Position numbers and translations under genes: made by a program
Source: Pseudomonadota bacterium
GTDB taxonomy: Bacteria; Chloroflexota; UBA6077; JAJPGT01
Length of the DNA: 32,494 nt
Assembly (NCBI GenBank): GCA_021325655.1
Contig: JAJPGT010000051.1
Coordinates: 1 to 32,494, forward strand
Direction: 5' to 3'
The notes under the pieces: generated by a model
The model's input: only the letters and a program-made list of their open reading frames with translations
What the model was told of the DNA's origin: nothing
Database searches by the model: none
Shown: positions 15,221-23,003 of the stretch, piece by piece
How positions within the stretch are numbered: the stretch's first letter is position 1
How the letters are laid out: every line of letters starts with the position of its first letter

Positions 15221-16183
15221 TTACAGCCAGCCCTTCAGGTGCGAGTAGTACAGGCTGGCCAGGCCGATCGCCACCATCAGCACGACCGCGTAGATCAGCC
15301 CGGCCGGCGTATCCCGGCCAGGGAACTGGACGTTCATCCCGCAGAAGCCGGTAATGAGCGTCACGATCATCAGCACCAGGGTGATCGCGGTCAGCCGCTC
15401 CACGGTGAGGTTGAGCTGGTTGGATTGCACCGAGAGATGGGTTTCCAGCGCTGCCGCGGCCAGCTCGCGCAGGCCGTCCAGCCGGCTGGAGATCCGGAGC
15501 AGGTGGTCGTAGACGTCGGTGAAGTAGATGGTGGTGCTCGCGTCCAGGAACGACTGGTCGCGGCGGGCGAGCACGTTGAATACGTCGCGGCTCGGCTCGA
15601 CGGTGTTGCGGACCGCGATCAGGTCCTTCCGAAGCTGGAAGATCGCGCCGAGCACCTCCTGTCCGCTGCCCCGCAGGGCTTGCTCCTCGAGCTCGCCCAG
15701 ACGGTTCTCCAGCGCGTCGACGAGCGGGAAGTAGCCATCGACCAGCCCATCCGCCAGCAGGTAGACCAGGAATCCGAGCGGGTGGGGCTGAAGGATGTCC
15801 GGGCGCAGCCGGCCGTGCTCCCGCAGCGCCGAGATCGGCGGAACCGGGGCGGGGTGGACGGTGATGACGTAGTTCGTGCCGATGATCATATCGATCTCCA
15901 CCCGGCACAGGCGCTGCGCCTTATCCAGCCCCAGGGAGTAGAGCACCAGGTGGACGTAGCCGTCATACCGATCCAGCTTGGGCCGCTGATTCCGCTTGCG
16001 AATGTCCTCCATCGCCAGCGGGTGGAGGTGGAAGTGCTGCTCCAGCAGCGCCAGCTCGGCCTCGCTGGGGCGCTCCAGGTCTAGCCAGAGCAGCGCCCGC
16101 GGGTCAGCCCGCAGGGCATCCCACTCCTCCGGCGGCACGTCCAGCCGGAGCGTCCCTCCCTGGCAGGCGATGGTCGTCAACAC
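15221..16183 (-). CDS. corA: CorA-family magnesium transporter
   Basis: A pentameric inner-membrane Mg2+ (and Co2+/Ni2+) channel. The 320-residue product has the large N-terminal cytosolic funnel domain (HFHLHPLAMEDI, a typical CorA segment, then KLDRYDGYVHLVLYS). A long stalk helix precedes TM1, which ends in the invariant G-M-N (282-284, followed by VQFPG). TM2 ends with a basic tail (YYSHLKGWL). The GTG at 16183 gives a normal family length and has AGGAGG 13 nt upstream. An ATG further up (16306) would overlap the divergent ABC gene and adds non-homologous residues. Together with the next two genes on this strand it forms a magnesium homeostasis cluster. Confidence 0.93.
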   Translation of the reverse strand: MLTTIACQGGTLRLDVPPEEWDALRADPRALLWLDLERPSEAELALLEQHFHLHPLAMEDIRKRNQRPKLDRYDGYVHLVLYSLGLDKAQRLCRVEIDMIIGTNYVITVHPAPVPPISALREHGRLRPDILQPHPLGFLVYLLADGLVDGYFPLVDALENRLGELEEQALRGSGQEVLGAIFQLRKDLIAVRNTVEPSRDVFNVLARRDQSFLDASTTIYFTDVYDHLLRISSRLDGLRELAAAALETHLSVQSNQLNLTVERLTAITLVLMIVTLITGFCGMNVQFPGRDTPAGLIYAVVLMVAIGLASLYYSHLKGWL

Positions 16184-16286
16184 CCCGCTGTCGTCACCCT
16201 CCTGTGACAACGATAGGCGCCCGCCCGCGAGTCGTCCAGCGGAAGGAGCGCCGCCACGAGCGGGGTATCTCGGGTATGCTCCGAAT

Positions 16287-17102
16287 GTGTGCGCGCAGCC
16301 GATCACCCTGCAGCGAGCAGATCAACAGGCGCCTCAGACCCCAGCGGTGGCGCTGACCGGCGTTGGCAAGTGGTTCGCCGCTGGCCAGGGCCGGGTAGAG
16401 GCGTTGCGCGGCGTCAGCTTCTCGGTGCAGTGTGGCGAATTCGTCGCGGTGGTCGGGCCGAGCGGCTGTGGCAAGTCGACGCTGCTGCGGCTGATCGCCG
16501 GGCTGCTGGTGCCGAGCGAGGGCGAGGTGCTGGTCGACGGCGCCCCTCCAGGGGTGGCGCGGGCGGCGAAGCGCATCGGCTATATCCCCCAGGAGAGCGC
16601 GCTGCTGCCCTGGCGGACCGTGCTCGACAACGTTGCGCTCGGGCTGGAGGTCAATGCCCGGCGGAGCCGGCGCGAGGCGCGCGAACAGGCGTGGGTGCAG
16701 CTCGCAGTGGTCGGATTAGCGGAGTTCGCCGGCCGCTACCCGTACCAGCTTTCCGGTGGGATGCGCCAGCGGGTGGCGCTGGCGCGGGCGCTGGTGATCG
16801 CCCCCCGGCTGCTGCTGCTGGACGAGCCATTCGCGGCGCTGGACGAACTGAGCCGGGAGGCGATGCGCTACGAGCTGCTGGCGCTGTGGGAGCGGGTGCG
16901 CGCGAGCGCACTGCTGGTGACGCACAGTATCGCCGAGGCGGTGGCGCTGGCGGACCGGGTGCTGGTGCTCTCGCCCCGACCGGGCCGGGTGGTGGGTGAG
17001 GCGCGGCCGGAGCTGCCCCGGCCGCGCGCGCCCGAGGTGGAGCGGAGCGCGGCGTTCCTGGCCGCGCAGGCTGCGGTGCGCGGGCTGCTGGGGGCACGAT
17101 GA
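16287..17102 (+). CDS. ABC transporter ATPase, nitrate/sulfonate/taurine type
   Basis: A 271-residue ATPase of the SsuB/TauB/NrtD family that powers the permease encoded next. Walker A GPSGCGKST is at 57-65, the Q-loop PQES at 101-104, the signature LSGGMRQR at 155-162, Walker B LLLLDEP at 175-181 and the switch His213 in VTHSIAEAV. The P-Q-x-x-x-L-L-P-W motif is typical of this subfamily. The start is taken as GTG 16287; the ribosome site is poor and no ATG is in frame nearby. The stop overlaps the permease ATG. No periplasmic binding protein is encoded in the window, so the substrate (sulfonate, nitrate, pyrimidine or flavin precursor) is open. Confidence 0.92.
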   Translation: MCAQPITLQRADQQAPQTPAVALTGVGKWFAAGQGRVEALRGVSFSVQCGEFVAVVGPSGCGKSTLLRLIAGLLVPSEGEVLVDGAPPGVARAAKRIGYIPQESALLPWRTVLDNVALGLEVNARRSRREAREQAWVQLAVVGLAEFAGRYPYQLSGGMRQRVALARALVIAPRLLLLDEPFAALDELSREAMRYELLALWERVRASALLVTHSIAEAVALADRVLVLSPRPGRVVGEARPELPRPRAPEVERSAAFLAAQAAVRGLLGAR

Positions 17103-17872
17103 GACGGGCGTTGCTGGAGCAGTCACTGCCACTGCTCGGGACTGCGCTGCTGGCCCTGCTGGCCTGGGAGCTGTTCGCCCGGCTGACGCGGCAGCCGGTG
17201 TACCTGCTGCCGGCCCCGTCCCTGGTAGCCGCCCGGCTGGCCGTCGAGGTGCCATCCCTGGGAGCACAGGCGCTGGTGACGCTGTTCGAGGCGGCTGCGG
17301 GGCTGGCGCTGGGCGGGAGTGTGGCCATCGGCCTGGGGATCGCGATGGCCCATTCGCGGGTGGCAGAGCGCGGACTCTATCCGCTGGCGATCCTGGTGAA
17401 GCTGACGCCCGCGGTGGCGCTGGCGCCGCTGCTGGTGCTCTGGCTTGGCTTCGGGCCGGCACCGAAGATCGTCGTTGCGGCGCTGATCTGCTTCTTTCCG
17501 TTCGTGGTCGGGACGATCAGCGGCCTGCGGTCCGCCGAGCCGGCGGTGCTGGAGGTGGTGGAGTCGCTCGGAGCGAGCCGCCGCGAGCTGTTCCTGCGCG
17601 TGCGGTTGCCCTGGGCGCTGCCTCACCTGTTCGCAGCGCTGCGCGTCTCCGCCAGCCTGGCTCTGATCGGAGCGATGGTGGCGGAGTGGCTGGGCGCCGA
17701 TCGGGGGCTGGGACACGTCATCATGCAGGCGAACGCGAATCTGGACATGCCGGAGCTGTTCGCGGCGGTGCTGGCGCTGGCGGTCCTTGGCTCAGCAGTG
17801 AACCTGGCGATCGGCGCCCTTGAGCAGCGGCTACTCCATTGGCACCCTGCCGCGCGGGAGCCGCAGCCATGA
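17099..17872 (+). CDS. ABC transporter permease, SsuC/TauC type
   Basis: A 257-residue membrane subunit with about six helices. Family features are YLLPAPSLV after the first helix, the LTPAVALAPLLVLWLGFGPAPKI region, and the coupling loop E-S-L-G-A-S-R-R-E-L-F-L-R-V-R-L-P around 158-175. Its start overlaps the ATPase stop (ATGA) and its own stop overlaps the nitroreductase ATG (ATGA), so all three are coupled. That suggests the imported compound, or a product of it, is handled by the flavoprotein. Confidence 0.92.
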   Translation: MRRALLEQSLPLLGTALLALLAWELFARLTRQPVYLLPAPSLVAARLAVEVPSLGAQALVTLFEAAAGLALGGSVAIGLGIAMAHSRVAERGLYPLAILVKLTPAVALAPLLVLWLGFGPAPKIVVAALICFFPFVVGTISGLRSAEPAVLEVVESLGASRRELFLRVRLPWALPHLFAALRVSASLALIGAMVAEWLGADRGLGHVIMQANANLDMPELFAAVLALAVLGSAVNLAIGALEQRLLHWHPAAREPQP

Positions 17873-18492
17873 CGGCGCCCGACCCGGTGGCGCTGCTAGA
17901 TGAGCTGGTGCGGGGGCGGCGCTCAGTGCGCCGCTACCTGCCGCGTCCGATTCCGCGCGCCGACCTGCTGGCGATCCTCGACACCGCCCGCTGGGCGCCC
18001 TCGCCACACAATACCCAACCCTGGCGCTTCGCGCTGCTCACCCGCCCGGAGCTGAAGGAGCACCTGGGGGTGGCGATGGCGCGGCGCTGGACGGCGGATC
18101 TGACGGCCGATGGCCTGCCGCCGGAGGCGGTGGAGGCGCAGGTGAGCCGATCGCGCCAGCGGCTACGTGGCGCAGCGGCGATCGTGATCGTCAGCCTGTA
18201 TCTGGGCGATCTGGACCAGTACCCGGACCCCACGCGCCAGGCGGCGGAGCAGACTATGGCCACGCAGAGCCTGGGGGCGCTGGTGCAGACGCTGCTGCTG
18301 GCCGCGCACGCCCGCGGCATCGGTGCCTGCTGGATGTGCGCGCCACTGTTCTGCCCCGACGTGGTGGTCGAGGCGCTGCATCTGCCCCGGGACCTCATCC
18401 CGCAAGCGCTCGTCACCCTGGGCTACGCGGCCGCCGAGCCGCCCGCCCGCGAGCGCCTGCCGCTGGCGGCGTTGCTGGCGCTGGACGACTGA
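17869..18492 (+). CDS. Nitroreductase-family FMN protein (FbiB C-domain-like)
   Basis: A 207-residue FMN-binding oxidoreductase. The N-terminal phosphate-binding motif is RRSVRRYLPRPI, followed by ARWAPSPHNTQPWRF. This wording is typical of the branch that includes the C-terminal domain of F420 biosynthesis protein FbiB, not the classical nitroreductases. A second flavin/dimer region is A-E-Q-T-M-A-T-Q-S-L-G-A-L-V-Q and G-I-G-A-C-W-M. It starts within the permease stop codon (ATGA). Candidate roles are flavin or F420 metabolism or reduction of an imported substrate; the sequence does not decide. Confidence 0.85.
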   Translation: MTAPDPVALLDELVRGRRSVRRYLPRPIPRADLLAILDTARWAPSPHNTQPWRFALLTRPELKEHLGVAMARRWTADLTADGLPPEAVEAQVSRSRQRLRGAAAIVIVSLYLGDLDQYPDPTRQAAEQTMATQSLGALVQTLLLAAHARGIGACWMCAPLFCPDVVVEALHLPRDLIPQALVTLGYAAAEPPARERLPLAALLALDD

Positions 18493-18618
18493 GCGCGCAC
18501 AACTGGCCGACGCCCGAGCGCATCTGCTACTACCCCAGGGAGGCCGCCACACAGTTGGCCCGGGTCTTGCTCACCGTGCGGACGTTGTGGCCAGCGTGCT
18601 GCACCGGAGGCATGTGCG

Positions 18619-18840
18619 ATGGCATTCACCTACACGAACAGCAAGGGGCAGACCTACTCCCTGCGGACGAAGAGCGTGACGCTGCGAAACGGCCGCCAGC
18701 AGCAGATCTTCTTCTTCGCCCGCCCGCCGGAAGCGGCAGGGAAGGAGGAGTCTGGCGAGCCCGTGGATCAGGTTCCGGCTGGGTTCCAGGTCGCCGAGAA
18801 TCCGCGCACGGGTCTGCCCTTCCTGAAGAAGGCGAGCTAG
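18619..18840 (+). CDS. Small 73-residue protein of unknown function
   Basis: No known domain is recognised. It starts MAFTYTNSKGQTYSLR, continues with VTLRNGRQQQIFFFAR and ends VAENPRTGLPFLKKAS, a compact beta-rich basic protein with a charged central insert (EAAGKEESGEP). It is convincingly translated: GGAGG lies 8 nt before the ATG, and the composition is unlike a random frame. No cysteine and no membrane segment, so it is probably cytosolic. It lies 126 nt after the nitroreductase gene and may be transcribed from it or alone. The phrasing (NSKGxTY, LRNGRxQxIFFF) suggests a conserved lineage-specific family. Confidence 0.75.
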   Translation: MAFTYTNSKGQTYSLRTKSVTLRNGRQQQIFFFARPPEAAGKEESGEPVDQVPAGFQVAENPRTGLPFLKKAS

Positions 18841-18905
18841 CGGCGGTCCAGGCGCTCGGGTGCTGCCCGGCGAGCTAAGGTGGGCACGAGCCGAGGGACG
18901 GCGCA

Positions 18906-19682
18906 TCACTCGGCAGGTGGGGCATGGTGTGCCGAGCCCACCTGATAGCGAAGATACAGCTCGCTGTCCTGAAGGTGCACTGAGCGCAGGATAAGCCGGG
19001 GCTGGCGCTCGGCGGGCAGGAGCGGCCCGGCGACCATTGTCGGTGCCTGCCCGCCGGCCAGGCGCGGGGCAACGGTCCAGAACAGCTCGTCGAGCAGTTC
19101 CGCGGCCAGCAAAGCCGCGTTGAGGGTCGGGCCGCCCTCCGCCAGGAGCCAGCGCACCCCGAGCTGTTGCCGGAGCCGGCGCAGACCGGCCGCCAGGTCG
19201 AACGCGCCCGTGCCGGCCACCACCACCTGGGCCAGCGGGCGCAGCCGTCGCAGTCGATCCTCCGGAGCTTCTGGCCCGGTCAGCACCACGCGCTGGAAGC
19301 GCGGGGAGTGGAAGAAGGACCGCTGCAACGGCAACTCGGCGCTCGCACTCACGACGATTGCGAGCGGCTGCGGCTGGAGCCCGCGCTGGACCCGCTCGAC
19401 CTCGAACGCGGCCGGGACGCTGGGATCGACGCTCTCGGCGCGTAACGTGCCGGCCCCGATCATCACCGCATCGGCGTTGGCCCGGATGCACCGCATCAGC
19501 CGGTGGTCCGTGGCGCTGCCGATGGGCTGAGCTTGATGGTCCAGCGCCGCCGCGCCGTCGACAGTGGTCACCATATTGAGCGCGACGAACGGACGATCGG
19601 GCGGTGGCTCGGGCCAGCCGAGGTCGCGGTAGACCTGGTCGAGCGGGACCTCGGTTGACGGCAGGGGATACAAGCGCTGCAT
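18906..19682 (-). CDS. RibD C-terminal/DHFR-like pyrimidine reductase
   Basis: A 258-residue NADPH-dependent reductase of the RibD_C fold, which in riboflavin synthesis reduces the ribosylamino-pyrimidine intermediate. Seen are ALNMVTTVDGAAA (34-46) with the conserved Asp, the loop S-A-T-D-H-R-L-M-R, DAVMIGAGTLRAE (71-83), and LLAEGGPTLNAALL followed by DELFWTVAPRLAGG. The ATG at 19682 fits the family; upstream residues in the open frame are unrelated. There is no deaminase domain, so this is the stand-alone reductase type. A minus-strand TACTAT (19721-19726) could be its -10. It may act in riboflavin synthesis or as a related reductase; no other rib gene is in view. Confidence 0.85.
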   Translation of the reverse strand: MQRLYPLPSTEVPLDQVYRDLGWPEPPPDRPFVALNMVTTVDGAAALDHQAQPIGSATDHRLMRCIRANADAVMIGAGTLRAESVDPSVPAAFEVERVQRGLQPQPLAIVVSASAELPLQRSFFHSPRFQRVVLTGPEAPEDRLRRLRPLAQVVVAGTGAFDLAAGLRRLRQQLGVRWLLAEGGPTLNAALLAAELLDELFWTVAPRLAGGQAPTMVAGPLLPAERQPRLILRSVHLQDSELYLRYQVGSAHHAPPAE

Positions 19683-19797
19683 CGGCACCAGCGTGGCAGA
19701 GGAGAGAGCTGCCCCTGGCGATAGTATGCGCCAGCGAGGGCCGGGGAGGGCGCGCGATCCTGCGGGCATGGCGCCGCGGGCAGGCTCCCAGAGCTCG

Positions 19798-19826
19798 TTG
19801 ACAGTGGGAGTGCCCGAGCGTTACCA
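19798..19826 (+). promoter_or_regulatory. Candidate promoter for the COX2-like/ctaB/sco group
   Basis: TTGACA (19798-19803), a 17-nt spacer and TTACCA (19821-19826). The -35 is perfect and the -10 moderate. It would give a ~90-nt leader to the start at 19925. Confidence 0.4.
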
Positions 19827-19924
19827 CACCAGAGAAGACTGTACCTCGTCGCCTCCGGCGACCGCCCTGCTGAACCGTCCGTGGCCTGGGCGGGGATGCG
19901 CCGTACCCGCACGGAGAAGGCCCT

Positions 19925-20530
19925 ATGCCCGCGCTCGGCCCCACCAGTGGCCCCCTCTTCTGGATCACCATCGGCCTGGCGGTGGTCGTCTTCGTGGTGG
20001 CCGAGGCGCTGCTGATCGTCTCGGCGCTCCGCGCCCGGCTGCCGGCCGGTGGAGCGGCTGAGGAGAGCGCGGCGCCGCGGCCAAGCCGGGCGGCAGAGCT
20101 GGCCTGGACCTCGGTGCCGGCGCTGCTGCTGGCGCTGCTGGTGATCGCCAGCTTTCGCTCGCTGAGCCAGGGGCTGGCGGACGGGGCGCCGCTCGTCGTC
20201 CAGGCCCAGCCGGAGGGCGGACACTGGACGTTCCGCTACCCTTCCGGTGTGGTGACCACGGACGAGCTGCGGGTGCCAGCGGACGAGCCGATCACGGTGC
20301 AGGCGCGCGCGGGAGCAACGCCGGCCACACTGTCGGTGCCCGGGGCGATCGACACCACCGAGCTGGCGCCGGGGACGGTCCGAGAGCTGCGGGTGCAGGC
20401 GGGGCCCGGGCTGTATCCAGCCGGCTGCCCCCACCCCTGCGCGGAGCCCGTTGCCCCGATCCGGGTACGCGCCCTGCCCGCAAACGAGTTCTGGGTCTGG
20501 CTGGAGGCGCAGCCGCCCGGGGCGCGGTAG
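19925..20530 (+). CDS. Degenerate cytochrome c oxidase subunit II-like protein
   Basis: A 201-residue membrane-anchored protein with COX2 architecture: two N-terminal helices (about 11-34 and 58-77, AELAWTSVPALLLALLVIA) and a cupredoxin domain (HWTFRYPSG, DELRVPADEPITVQA, LAPGTVRELRVQAGPGLYPAGC). The CuA site is incomplete. Both cysteines survive (C168-x3-C172). The first histidine is absent in the T-L-S-V-P-G segment, the second is V176 and the methionine is I179. It therefore should not bind a normal CuA centre. GGAG lies 8 nt before the ATG. It is followed by ctaB and sco, so an oxidase link is likely. No subunit I gene is in the window. It could be a structural or alternative quinol-type subunit. 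Confidence 0.78.
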   Translation: MPALGPTSGPLFWITIGLAVVVFVVAEALLIVSALRARLPAGGAAEESAAPRPSRAAELAWTSVPALLLALLVIASFRSLSQGLADGAPLVVQAQPEGGHWTFRYPSGVVTTDELRVPADEPITVQARAGATPATLSVPGAIDTTELAPGTVRELRVQAGPGLYPAGCPHPCAEPVAPIRVRALPANEFWVWLEAQPPGAR

Positions 20531-20562
20531 GCGGCGGACCGCCCGTCTGGCCTGCCGGCAGC

Positions 20563-20568
20563 TACAAT
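20563..20568 (+). promoter_or_regulatory. Possible -10 element before ctaB
   Basis: TACAAT lies 17 nt before the GTG start of ctaB, but no -35 is visible. It could support a short-leader transcript. Weak evidence. Confidence 0.25.
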
Positions 20569-20585
20569 TCCCCTAGGCGCCGCGC

Positions 20586-21518
20586 GTGGCGTCCCGGGAG
20601 CGTTTGTTGACCACCCTATCTGTCACCGATAGTCGCCCCGTCTCGCTCCGTGAGACTATCTCCGCCTACCTGAACCTCACCAAGCCCCGCATCATCGTCC
20701 TGCTGCTGCTGACCACGCTGGGCGCGATGCTGGCGGCTGAACCCGGCCTGCCGTCGCTCGGACTGGTGGTCGCCACGCTGCTGGGCGGGGCGCTGTCCGC
20801 GGCCGCGGCCAACACACTGAACTGCTACCTGGACCGCGACATCGACCGGCTGATGGAGCGCACGCGCGAGCGGCGGGCACTGCCCGCCGGCCGGCTGGTG
20901 CCAGCGCAGGCGCTGCGCTTCGGGCTGATGCTGGCGGCGCTGTCGTTCATCGAGCTGGCGCTGCTGGTGAACCTGCTGGCGGCCGTGCTGGCTCAGGCAG
21001 CGCTCTGGTTTTACGTCTTCGTCTACACCGGCTGGCTCAAGCGCTCGACCCCGAGCAACATCGTCATCGGCGGCGCGGCCGGGGCGGTGCCGCCGCTGGT
21101 CGGCTGGGCAGCGGTGACGGGGCGGATCGACCTGCCCGCGCTCTACCTGTTTGCGATCGTCTTCTTTTGGACGCCGCCGCACTTCTGGGCGCTGGCGCTG
21201 CTGCTCAAGCGCGAGTATGGCCAGGCGCGCGTCCCGATGCTGCCGGTGGTCCGCGGGGACGACGAGACGCGTCGGCAGATCCTCCTGTACACGCTGCTGC
21301 TGGTGGCGCTGACCGTCATCATGGTGCCGTTCCAGCTCGTCGGCGCGCTCTACCTGGCCGCGGCGCTGATCCTGGGCGGCCTGTTCCTCTACTACGCGGT
21401 GCGGCTCGTCCGCGAGGGGACGCAGCGAGCCGCGGCGCGGTTGTTTGGGTACTCGATTGTCTACCTGGCGCTACTCTTCACCGCGGTCGTCGTCGACCGC
21501 CAGCTCCTGCTCTCCTAG
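20586..21518 (+). CDS. ctaB: Protoheme IX farnesyltransferase (heme O synthase)
   Basis: A UbiA-superfamily membrane prenyltransferase that adds a farnesyl group to heme b to make heme O for terminal oxidases. The first Asp-rich motif NCYLDRDIDRLMERTRERR begins at 79, preceded by LTKPRIIVLLLLTT. The second conserved region is GWLKRSTPSNIVIGGAAGAVPPL, given here in parts: KRSTPSNIVIGG and AAGAVPPLVGW. FFWTPPHFWALAL is also typical. The length of 310 is normal. The GTG at 20586 was taken as start; TTG 20607 with GGGAG six nt upstream is a serious alternative. It sits between the COX2-like gene and sco, as in other oxidase assembly operons. Confidence 0.95.
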   Translation: MASRERLLTTLSVTDSRPVSLRETISAYLNLTKPRIIVLLLLTTLGAMLAAEPGLPSLGLVVATLLGGALSAAAANTLNCYLDRDIDRLMERTRERRALPAGRLVPAQALRFGLMLAALSFIELALLVNLLAAVLAQAALWFYVFVYTGWLKRSTPSNIVIGGAAGAVPPLVGWAAVTGRIDLPALYLFAIVFFWTPPHFWALALLLKREYGQARVPMLPVVRGDDETRRQILLYTLLLVALTVIMVPFQLVGALYLAAALILGGLFLYYAVRLVREGTQRAAARLFGYSIVYLALLFTAVVVDRQLLLS

Positions 21519-22140
21519 CGCCCGCCGTGTCTCGGGGTGGCTCCTCATACTGGCAGCGTGCCTGGTTGCGCTGGCCCTCGTGGTCGGCTGCCGGCGGGGT
21601 AGCGACCTGCCCGTGCTGGGTGCAGCGCCACCGTTCACGCTGACCGACCAGACCGGCCAGCCGTTTGGCTCGGCGGACGTGAAGGGGCGGGTGGTGATCG
21701 CGGACTTCATCTACACCCGCTGCACCGACGCCTGCCCCCTACTGAGCGCGACCATGCGTGACCTCCAGGAGCGGCTGAAGACGGAAGGACTGTTCGGCTC
21801 GCAGGTGGTGCTGCTGTCGTTCAGCGTCGATCCCCAGTACGACACCCCAGAGGTGCTGGCCCAGTACGGGCAGCGCTTCCACGCGGATCCGGCCGGCTGG
21901 CGCTTCCTGACCGGCGACGTGGACGTGGTACATCACCTGCTACAGGACGGGTTCAAGGTTGGCGCGGCCGAGCCGGCCGCTGGGCGTGGGAATGACCCCG
22001 GGCTGCTGCACACCAGCCGCTTCGTGTTGATCGACCGGTCCGGGCAGATCCGCGGCTATCCCGGCTTCGACGAGGTGTTCGACGAGGTGCAGGGAGAAAC
22101 GCTGGCGCAGCAGGCGCGGGAGCTAGCGGCCGAGCGCTAG
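21445..22140 (+). CDS. SCO1/SenC-family copper chaperone lipoprotein
   Basis: A thioredoxin-fold protein anchored outside the membrane that delivers copper to, or reduces, the CuA site of cytochrome oxidase. The copper-binding C-x3-C is RCTDAC (Cys93, Cys97) and the partner His189 is in LLHTSRFVLID. The signal helix WLLILAACLVALALVVGC ends in a lipobox with Cys49. The start is uncertain: no ATG or GTG is in frame near the signal. The only conventional candidates are TTG codons at 21445 and 21457, inside the end of ctaB. The coordinate given is the longest option. It is notable that the neighbouring COX2-like protein lacks most CuA ligands, so the client may be another oxidase. Confidence 0.85.
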   Translation: MGTRLSTWRYSSPRSSSTASSCSPSARRVSGWLLILAACLVALALVVGCRRGSDLPVLGAAPPFTLTDQTGQPFGSADVKGRVVIADFIYTRCTDACPLLSATMRDLQERLKTEGLFGSQVVLLSFSVDPQYDTPEVLAQYGQRFHADPAGWRFLTGDVDVVHHLLQDGFKVGAAEPAAGRGNDPGLLHTSRFVLIDRSGQIRGYPGFDEVFDEVQGETLAQQARELAAER

Positions 22141-22471
22141 CGCCAGCGCCAGCCGCGGCTGCTCTGGAGGATGAGCCAGGCGGACAGCAGCCCCAAGGTC
22201 GGCCTGCTCCTGCTGGCGAGCGCGACAGTGCGAGCAGGCGTTGAGCGCATCGACTTGGACGGGCTGGTCGCGGTATAACCTACCACACCGGCCTGGGCGG
22301 GCCGGTTGAGGCGTAGCCGGGCAGGCTCAGCCCGCGCCTGCGGGCCGGGTCGCTGGCACCCTTGAGCAGGAGGGCGCCCGCGCCCTATCATGGCGGGCCA
22401 TACGCGCGGTGCGCCGGCGCCATGGGGAGAGTGGTGGCCGGCGTACGAATTTGGCGCCGGAACGAAGAACG
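22141..22471. other. Intergenic region before greA
   Basis: About 330 bp with no convincing gene; a 35-codon plus-strand frame at 22172-22279 lacks spacing for its GGAGG. It carries the greA promoter candidate (22362-22391). It also holds an 8-bp inverted repeat CCGGCGCC (22414-22421) / GGCGCCGG (22453-22460) just upstream of the greA start, which could fold in the leader. Confidence 0.5.
22362..22391 (+). promoter_or_regulatory. Candidate promoter for greA
   Basis: TTGAGC (22362-22367), an 18-nt spacer and TATCAT (22386-22391). Both hexamers are close to the sigma-70 consensus. The leader would be about 75 nt. Confidence 0.5.
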
Positions 22472-22948
22472 ATGCAGCCCGAACGAGTACTTCTGACGCG
22501 GGAAGGACAGGCTCGGCTGGTGGCGGAGCTGGAGGAGCTCCGCACGACGAAACGGGCCGAGGTGGCTGAGCGCTTGCGAATCTCTCGCGAGGAGGGCCCG
22601 GGCGACGCCGGCGACAATACGCAGTACCTGGAGACGCAGCGGGATCTGGCGCTGCTGGAAGCGCGGATCGCGGCGATCGAGCGCACCCTGGCGCAGGCGC
22701 AGATTGTGGAGAGCGCTCCCCCGAGGAGCGGTGAGATCGGGCTCGGTTCTTGCGTAGTAGTGCGCGATGAGGAAGGGGAGGTCGCAACCTACAATCTTGT
22801 AGGGTCGGCGGAGGCCAACCCGCGGCGGGGGCTGATCTCGTATGAGTCTCCCGTCGGGCGCGCACTGTTGGGGCATCGCGCGGGTGACACCGTCTCCGTC
22901 GAAACGCCTGCCGGTATCCGACATCTCACCATCGTGTCGGTCAGCTAG
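22472..22948 (+). CDS. greA: Transcription elongation factor GreA
   Basis: A 158-residue factor that enters the RNA polymerase secondary channel and stimulates cleavage of backtracked RNA. The N-terminal coiled coil begins with LLTREGQARLVAELEEL. Its acidic tip reads GDAGDNTQY (44-52), where the usual sequence is GDLSENAEY, so the acidic positions that hold Mg2+ are kept as Asp. The C-terminal FKBP-like domain has GSCVVVRDEEGE, then LISYESPVGRALLGHRAGD and the closing V-E-T-P-A-G. The length is exactly typical. The ATG at 22472 has only a weak purine-rich site upstream. Confidence 0.95.
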   Translation: MQPERVLLTREGQARLVAELEELRTTKRAEVAERLRISREEGPGDAGDNTQYLETQRDLALLEARIAAIERTLAQAQIVESAPPRSGEIGLGSCVVVRDEEGEVATYNLVGSAEANPRRGLISYESPVGRALLGHRAGDTVSVETPAGIRHLTIVSVS

Positions 22949-22985
22949 TAGCTCCCGTCCGCGGCAAGGCAGCGGGAAAGCAGAA

Positions 22986-23003
22986 GCCGCTCGCGCGAGC
23001 GGC
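22986..23003 (+). terminator. Terminator-like hairpin after greA
   Basis: A perfect 18-nt palindrome, gccgctcgcgcgagcggc, 38 nt after the greA stop and followed by gttgttcc, a short T-rich stretch. It probably ends greA transcripts before rpoN. Confidence 0.55.

Noticed and set aside
22172..22279. 35-codon frame after the Sco gene
   Set aside because: GGAGG abuts the ATG with no spacer and the opposite strand is equally open; no evidence of coding.
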